From assembly GCA_030642545.1 (NCBI GenBank), contig DAOWNP010000058.1:1-10297 (forward strand): 10,297 nucleotides of DNA. Direction: 5' to 3'. The translations under genes and the position numbers were made by a program. Under the pieces are notes generated by a model that was not told where the DNA came from, ran no database searches, and worked only from the letters and a program-made list of their open reading frames with translations. Below are positions 6,534-10,297 of this stretch, piece by piece; the stretch's first letter is position 1, and each line of letters begins with the position of its first letter. This stretch comes from Desulfobacteraceae bacterium. GTDB lineage: Bacteria > Desulfobacterota > Desulfobacteria > Desulfobacterales > DAOWNP01.

Positions 6534-7412
6534 TTACCGCCTGTACATCTGCACTACTCTGTAATTTCCACCATAATCTTTAAAAAAAGAGACATTTTTA
6601 TAACAGCCTGCCTCATGAACAATCTGTGATACATGATCTTTTTGATCAAATCCGATTTCTATTGTCAGCATTCCGCAAGGTTTAAGAAATTTATATGCTC
6701 TTTTTATTATTTCCCTGATAAAATAAAGCCCGTCTTTTTTACCATCAAGTGCAATTGCCGGTTCATAATCTTTTATTTCCCGCTGAAGCTTTTCTATCTC
6801 TTCTGTAGGGATATATGGAGGATTCGACACAATTATATCAAAAGAATCCTGTTCTTTTAATCCTGAAAAAAGATCACTTGCAAAAAATTCTATACTTCCT
6901 GATACTCTGTTTTTTTTAGCATTAGAACAAGCAACCATCAAAGCATCTACAGAGCAATCTAAAGCAAAATACCTGTTTTTTTTGTTCTCTTTTGCAAGAG
7001 ATACAATAATCGCCCCTGATCCTGTACCAATCTCAAGTACACGATTTACATTAGAAGAATCAACTTTTGATAAATGGCAAAGGATATTTTCCACGAGACA
7101 TTCAGTATCAGGCCTTGGTATCAAAACAGCATTTGTTATATTAAACTCAATAGACCAAAATTCCTTTTCTCCTGTAATATATGATACCGGCTCATTTAAG
7201 ACCCTGCGTTTGATAAGCTTTTTAAATTCTGCCAGCTCATTTTTAGATAAAGGAAGATCATGATTAATATAGAGTGCTATTCTCTCTTTTTTCAATATGT
7301 GAGCAAGAAGAATCTCAGCTGTTGTTCTTGGACTGTCTATCTCATATTTTTTAAAATAACCCTCTGTCCACTTAAGAACTTTTTTTATATCCCAGCACAC
7401 ATCACCCTGCAT
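6534..7412 (-). CDS. prmC: Peptide chain release factor N5-glutamine methyltransferase
   Basis: SAM-dependent enzyme that methylates the Gln of the GGQ motif in RF1 and RF2, raising release activity. The 292-residue product has normal length. Seen: helical N-terminal substrate-binding domain (about 1-85, with SPRTTAEILLAHIL), IPRPDTE at 98-104, the SAM-binding motif VLEIGTGSGAI at 125-135, and the hallmark NPPY at 197-200 that holds the target glutamine. The ATG at 7410-7412 overlaps the prfA 3' end by 11 nt. An AAGG 11 bases upstream is the only SD-like site, so coupling to prfA translation is likely. Substrate gene and modifying enzyme being adjacent is the usual arrangement. The 276 bp downstream of it hold no gene. 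Confidence 0.97.
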   Translation of the reverse strand: MQGDVCWDIKKVLKWTEGYFKKYEIDSPRTTAEILLAHILKKERIALYINHDLPLSKNELAEFKKLIKRRVLNEPVSYITGEKEFWSIEFNITNAVLIPRPDTECLVENILCHLSKVDSSNVNRVLEIGTGSGAIIVSLAKENKKNRYFALDCSVDALMVACSNAKKNRVSGSIEFFASDLFSGLKEQDSFDIIVSNPPYIPTEEIEKLQREIKDYEPAIALDGKKDGLYFIREIIKRAYKFLKPCGMLTIEIGFDQKDHVSQIVHEAGCYKNVSFFKDYGGNYRVVQMYRR

Positions 7413-8484
7413 TTAAAACAGAGCCTTGATTTTCCAAAGCTTTTGACTGATAATAAGTAACGAGAGCATTAATTATTTCATCTATATCACCCTGCATAAT
7501 ACTCTCTAATTTATAAAGAGTAAGACCAATGCGATGATCAGTCATTCTTCCCTGAGGAAAATTATAAGTCCTGATCCGTCCGCTCCTGTCTCCTGTTCCC
7601 ACCTGACTTCTACGCTCAGACGACCTTTCATCATTAATTTTTTGTATCATGCTGTCATATAAACGGGCACGCAAAACCTTCATGGCTTTTGCCCTGTTTT
7701 TATGCTGAGACTTCTCATCCTGACAAGTTACCACAAGACCTGTTGGAAGATGAGTTAAACGGACTGCAGAATCTGTTGTATTAACACTTTGTCCACCAGG
7801 ACCTGTTGCCCTGTAAACATCAACCTTTACTTCTGATGGATCTATATGAAGTTCAACCTCTTCAGCCTCAGGTAAAACAGCCACTGTAACCGCAGAAGTA
7901 TGCACTCTCCCCTGTGTTTCTGTTGCAGGAACACGCTGAACCCTGTGAGTACCACTTTCATATTTAAAACGGCTGTATGCCCCACGCCCGTTAACCATAG
8001 CAATGACTTCTTTTAAACCACCTGTCCCTGTTGTATGATAGGTTATTATCTCTATTTTCCAGTGTGAATTTTCAACATATCTGCTGTACATCCTGAAAAG
8101 GTCACTTGCAAAAAGCGCGGCCTCTTCACCACCTGTTCCGGCACGTATCTCAATAATAGTATTTTTATCATCATTAGGATCTTTTGGAAGCAATGCCTTT
8201 TGAAGCTCTTCACCTGTTTTTTCAAGCTTTTGCTCTAACTCTGAAATTTCTTCTTTTGCAAGAACTTTAATCTCAGGATCACTATCACCAAGCAAATCCA
8301 TACTTTCTAAAAGTTCCTGATTTATCTCTTTGTACTTCCTGTAAAATGTAACAATTTTATTTAATTGAGCATGTTCTTTGCTGTATTTTTCATACTCACC
8401 TCTGTTCTTTACAATTTCAGGATCACTAAGCAGTTGTTCTACCTTATTAAACCGTTCTTCAACACCTTGTAATTTTTCAAACAT
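7402..8484 (-). CDS. prfA: Peptide chain release factor 1 (RF1)
   Basis: Class I release factor that reads UAA and UAG and triggers hydrolysis of peptidyl-tRNA. The 360-residue product is full length. Seen: coiled helical domain 1 (about 1-105), IRAGTGGEEAALFA at 113-126, the codon-recognition tripeptide PAT at 186-188 within RVPATETQGRVHTSA, and the catalytic GGQ at 230-232 in RATGPGGQSVN. The PAT tripeptide, rather than the RF2-type SPF, identifies RF1, and there is no RF2-style internal frameshift. MFEKLQGVEERF is a typical N-terminus; the nearest SD-like AGGA is about 13 nt upstream of the ATG. It lies 73 bp after rpmE and overlaps prmC by 11 nt. Its product acts just before ribosome recycling factor, encoded further along the same strand. 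Confidence 0.98.
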   Translation of the reverse strand: MFEKLQGVEERFNKVEQLLSDPEIVKNRGEYEKYSKEHAQLNKIVTFYRKYKEINQELLESMDLLGDSDPEIKVLAKEEISELEQKLEKTGEELQKALLPKDPNDDKNTIIEIRAGTGGEEAALFASDLFRMYSRYVENSHWKIEIITYHTTGTGGLKEVIAMVNGRGAYSRFKYESGTHRVQRVPATETQGRVHTSAVTVAVLPEAEEVELHIDPSEVKVDVYRATGPGGQSVNTTDSAVRLTHLPTGLVVTCQDEKSQHKNRAKAMKVLRARLYDSMIQKINDERSSERRSQVGTGDRSGRIRTYNFPQGRMTDHRIGLTLYKLESIMQGDIDEIINALVTYYQSKALENQGSVLNAG

Positions 8485-8507
8485 ACAAGTGTATATTTCC
8501 TGTTTTT

Positions 8508-8530
8508 AAAAAATAAAAAAATAAAAAAAT
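8508..8530. repeat. Short 8-bp-period A/T tandem repeat
   Basis: A6-T-A7-T-A7-T in the 73-bp rpmE-prfA spacer gives about three units of an eight-base repeat. It probably reflects A+T drift or slippage. No function is claimed. Confidence 0.5.
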
Positions 8531-8557
8531 CAAAATACTATTTTTACCAGATTAATT

Positions 8558-8764
8558 TTATTTTTGAAACTTAGCATATTTACGCTTAAAACGCTCAATA
8601 CGACCTGCTGTATCAACAAGTTTTTGTTTTCCTGTAAAAAAAGGATGACACTTTGAACAAATCTCAACCTTAATATCTTTTTTTGTGGAACCAATTGTAA
8701 CTTCACTTCCACAAGCACACTTTATAACTGTTTCACTATATTCTGGATGAATCCCTTTTTTCAT
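8558..8764 (-). CDS. rpmE: 50S ribosomal protein L31, zinc-binding (C+) type
   Basis: Small large-subunit protein at the central protuberance, bridging to the 30S head. The 68-residue product has standard length. Seen: the MKKGIHPEY start, then a zinc-ribbon set of cysteines: C16 and C18 (CAC) and C36 and C39 (CSKC), followed by HPFFTGKQKLVDTAGRIERF, the family hallmark. The full set of four cysteines marks the zinc-bound form, as opposed to the cysteine-free form induced under zinc limitation in many bacteria. The ATG at 8762-8764 follows AGGAGG, but at about 14 nt, a long spacing. It lies 29 bp after rho; rho-rpmE adjacency is common in Deltaproteobacteria and Firmicutes. Confidence 0.97.
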   Translation of the reverse strand: MKKGIHPEYSETVIKCACGSEVTIGSTKKDIKVEICSKCHPFFTGKQKLVDTAGRIERFKRKYAKFQK

Positions 8765-8793
8765 TATTTTACTTCAAGCCTCCTGATTAAACT

Positions 8794-10041
8794 TTATGCA
8801 TTCATTCCATTTAAAAATTCTAAATTATTTTCTGTACCGTCCATCTTATCAATCAAAAATTCCAAACTGTCAATAGGATTTAATGTAGAAAGTAATTTTC
8901 TTAATATCCAAACACGATTTAGGGTTTCCGGATCAAGCAGCAGATCCTCTTTTCTGGTACCTGATTTATTGATATCAATAGCAGGATAAATCCGCCTGTC
9001 TGCAATCCGCCTGTCTAATTGAAGCTCCATATTACCAGTACCTTTAAATTCCTCAAAAATAACTTCATCCATCCTGCTGCCTGTATCAACCAAAGCAGTA
9101 GCTATAATTGTCAAGCTGCCACCCTCTTCAATATTTCTTGCTGCTCCAAAAAACCTTTTGGGTCTGTGCAATGCATTTGAATCAACCCCACCTGAAAGAA
9201 TCTTACCACTTGGGGGCATAACTGAATTATACGCTCTTGCAAGCCTTGTAATACTGTCTAATAAAATAATAACATCTTTTTTATGCTCAACCAGTCTTTT
9301 TGCTTTTTCAATCACCATTTCAGCTACCTGAACATGTCTTTCTGCAGGTTCATCAAATGTTGAGCTTATAACTTCTGCATTTACCGAGCGAGCCATATCT
9401 GTAACCTCTTCAGGTCTCTCATCTATAAGCAGAACAAAGGGAATAACATCCGGATGACTAATTATAATACTATTTGCTATAGCCTGTAAAAGCATTGTTT
9501 TACCAGATCTCGGAGGTGAAACAATAAGCCCCCTCTGACCAAAACCAACAGGGGTCATAAGATCCATAATTCTGGTTGAAAAATTTTTAGGATCTGTTTC
9601 AAGATTTGTTTTTCTATTCGGATACAAAGGAGTAAGATTATCAAAAAGAATTTTTTCACGAGCAACCTCAGGATCTTCATAATTAACAGCCTCAACTTTA
9701 AGAAGAGCAAAATACCTCTCTGTCTCTTTGGGCTGCCTGATTTGCCCTGAAATTGTATCACCTGTTCTTAAATTAAACCTTCTTATCTGGGACGGAGAAA
9801 CATAGATATCATCAGGTCCGGGTAAATAATTATAATTAGGTGCTCTTAAAAATCCAAATCCATCAGGTAATATTTCTAAAGTACCTTCTCCATATATTAG
9901 TCCGTCTTTTTCAATCTGTGCCTGCAAAAGTGCAAAAATCAATTCCTGCTTCCTCATACCAGTTGCCCCTTCAATATTAAACTCTTTGGCCATTTTGGTA
10001 AGCTCTTTGATTTTTTTGTTTTTTAATTCAACAATATTCAT
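8794..10041 (-). CDS. rho: Transcription termination factor Rho
   Basis: Hexameric RNA-dependent ATPase and helicase that ends transcription. The 415-residue product is full length (E. coli 419) with no N-terminal insertion. Seen: Rho N-terminal helical region (1-45, MNIVELKNKKIKEL, MRKQELIFALL), RNA-binding OB fold with DGFGFLR at 60-66 and YVSPSQIRRFNLRTGD at 80-95, Walker A PPRSGKT at 176-182, LLIDERPEEVTDM near 204-216, Walker B VIILLDSITRLARAYN at 257-272, and the RNA-translocating loop SGGVDSNALHRPKRFFGAAR at 283-302. The frame is open to an ATG at 10056, but MNIVELK at 10039-10041 is the usual Rho start; neither has a good SD. A second copy of the palindromic repeat lies 157 bp upstream. 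Rho genes in several bacteria are autoregulated through their leader, so the region 10042-10198 is a reasonable place for control. Confidence 0.97.
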   Translation of the reverse strand: MNIVELKNKKIKELTKMAKEFNIEGATGMRKQELIFALLQAQIEKDGLIYGEGTLEILPDGFGFLRAPNYNYLPGPDDIYVSPSQIRRFNLRTGDTISGQIRQPKETERYFALLKVEAVNYEDPEVAREKILFDNLTPLYPNRKTNLETDPKNFSTRIMDLMTPVGFGQRGLIVSPPRSGKTMLLQAIANSIIISHPDVIPFVLLIDERPEEVTDMARSVNAEVISSTFDEPAERHVQVAEMVIEKAKRLVEHKKDVIILLDSITRLARAYNSVMPPSGKILSGGVDSNALHRPKRFFGAARNIEEGGSLTIIATALVDTGSRMDEVIFEEFKGTGNMELQLDRRIADRRIYPAIDINKSGTRKEDLLLDPETLNRVWILRKLLSTLNPIDSLEFLIDKMDGTENNLEFLNGMNA

Positions 10042-10059
10042 CCTAAAATTTCCCATAAT

Positions 10060-10119
10060 TTAAGTAACACCATAAAAACAACATTCAATAAAGATATAAT
10101 TCATCCCTTTTATTTTCAT
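10060..10119 (-). CDS. Possible 19-codon leader reading frame upstream of rho
   Basis: An ATG at 10117-10119 opens a short frame, MKIKGMNYIFIECCFYGVT, ending in TAA 18 bases before the rho ATG. An AGG four bases before the ATG is a weak SD; an internal Met at residue 6 follows AAAAGGG only closely. E. coli has a small rhoL frame ahead of rho, but nothing in the sequence shows homology. A frame this short is easily expected by chance. Confidence 0.2.
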   Translation of the reverse strand: MKIKGMNYIFIECCFYGVT

Positions 10120-10198
10120 CTTGCCTATCATAAGCGTTGCCATGCAAAGCACATTTTTTAAAAAAAACAAACAAGCTATACATAAAAATTCGGCATAA

Positions 10199-10297
10199 GG
10201 AACGTGGACAAAACAATTTCCGCAATTATACATCATAGATTCAGGTCATCTTTGCCCGATCTAAAATCACAAAAACATCAAAAGAGCCAGCTATTCC
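10199..10297. repeat. Palindromic hairpin element, copy 2 (left arm and loop; cut by window edge)
   Basis: These 99 bp align to 2405-2504 of copy 1 with three substitutions and one single-base gap (about 96 of 100 columns). They cover the terminal GGAACGTGGA, the whole left arm and most of the loop, ending at CTATTCC. Relative to copy 1, a C is missing near 10241-10243, which makes the spacing of this arm equal to the copy-1 right arm in that segment. The frame that extends cdsA in copy 1 ends here at a TGA. The remaining loop and right arm should lie beyond the window. Confidence 0.9.

Noticed and set aside
8558..8718. Overlapping minus-strand frame in rpmE
   Set aside because: It is a shifted frame of L31; the L31 frame has the full zinc-ribbon cysteines and family motifs.
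1..10297. CRISPR arrays, tRNA or rRNA genes, toxin-antitoxin or phage-defence genes
   Set aside because: No regularly spaced direct repeats, no cloverleaf or rRNA-like sequence, and all coding space is taken by recognised housekeeping genes.

Overview
The window is a compact block of housekeeping genes from a low-GC bacterium. Every convincing gene is on the minus strand, so transcription runs from high to low coordinates. In that direction the order is rho, rpmE, prfA, prmC, rpsB, tsf, pyrH, frr, uppS, cdsA, dxr and the first third of rseP. The full set fits a Gram-negative-type bacterium. The short (about 198-residue) EF-Ts, the zinc-ribbon L31 and the join of rho-rpmE-prfA-prmC to rpsB-to-rseP fit Desulfobacterota (former Deltaproteobacteria, e.g. 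Desulfobacterales) best. That placement is my inference and was not tested by a search.

Layout: positions 10041-6534 hold the termination and translation-release module: Rho, ribosomal protein L31, release factor RF1 and the RF methyltransferase PrmC. A 276-bp, very A+T-rich gap (6258-6533) follows and probably holds a weak terminator and the start region of the next transcript. Positions 6257-3373 hold S2, EF-Ts, UMP kinase and ribosome recycling factor. Positions 3383-1 hold envelope and isoprenoid genes: undecaprenyl diphosphate synthase, CDP-diglyceride synthase, DXP reductoisomerase and the site-2 protease RseP. Most genes overlap or sit a few bases apart, as expected for operons.

The unusual part is not a gene. 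Positions 2405-2585, between uppS and cdsA, form one long imperfect palindrome of 181 bp. It has perfect 10-bp terminal inverted repeats (GGAACGTGGA ... TCCACGTTCC) and a 23-nt central loop. Its left arm and loop recur at 10199-10297, upstream of rho, at about 96% identity, and the window ends inside that second copy. This is a dispersed MITE-like or REP-like hairpin element with at least two copies in 10 kb, both in the same orientation and both just 5' of essential genes. I do not recognise its family. Copy 1 also supplies an in-frame GTG-start extension to cdsA, which is probably not used.

Smaller points are an S2 protein with an approximately 80-residue acidic tail whose gene overlaps tsf, TTG starts on pyrH and uppS, a possible 19-codon leader reading frame ahead of rho, and A-tract blocks ahead of rpsB. 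There is no CRISPR array, tRNA, rRNA or complete transposase gene in the window.
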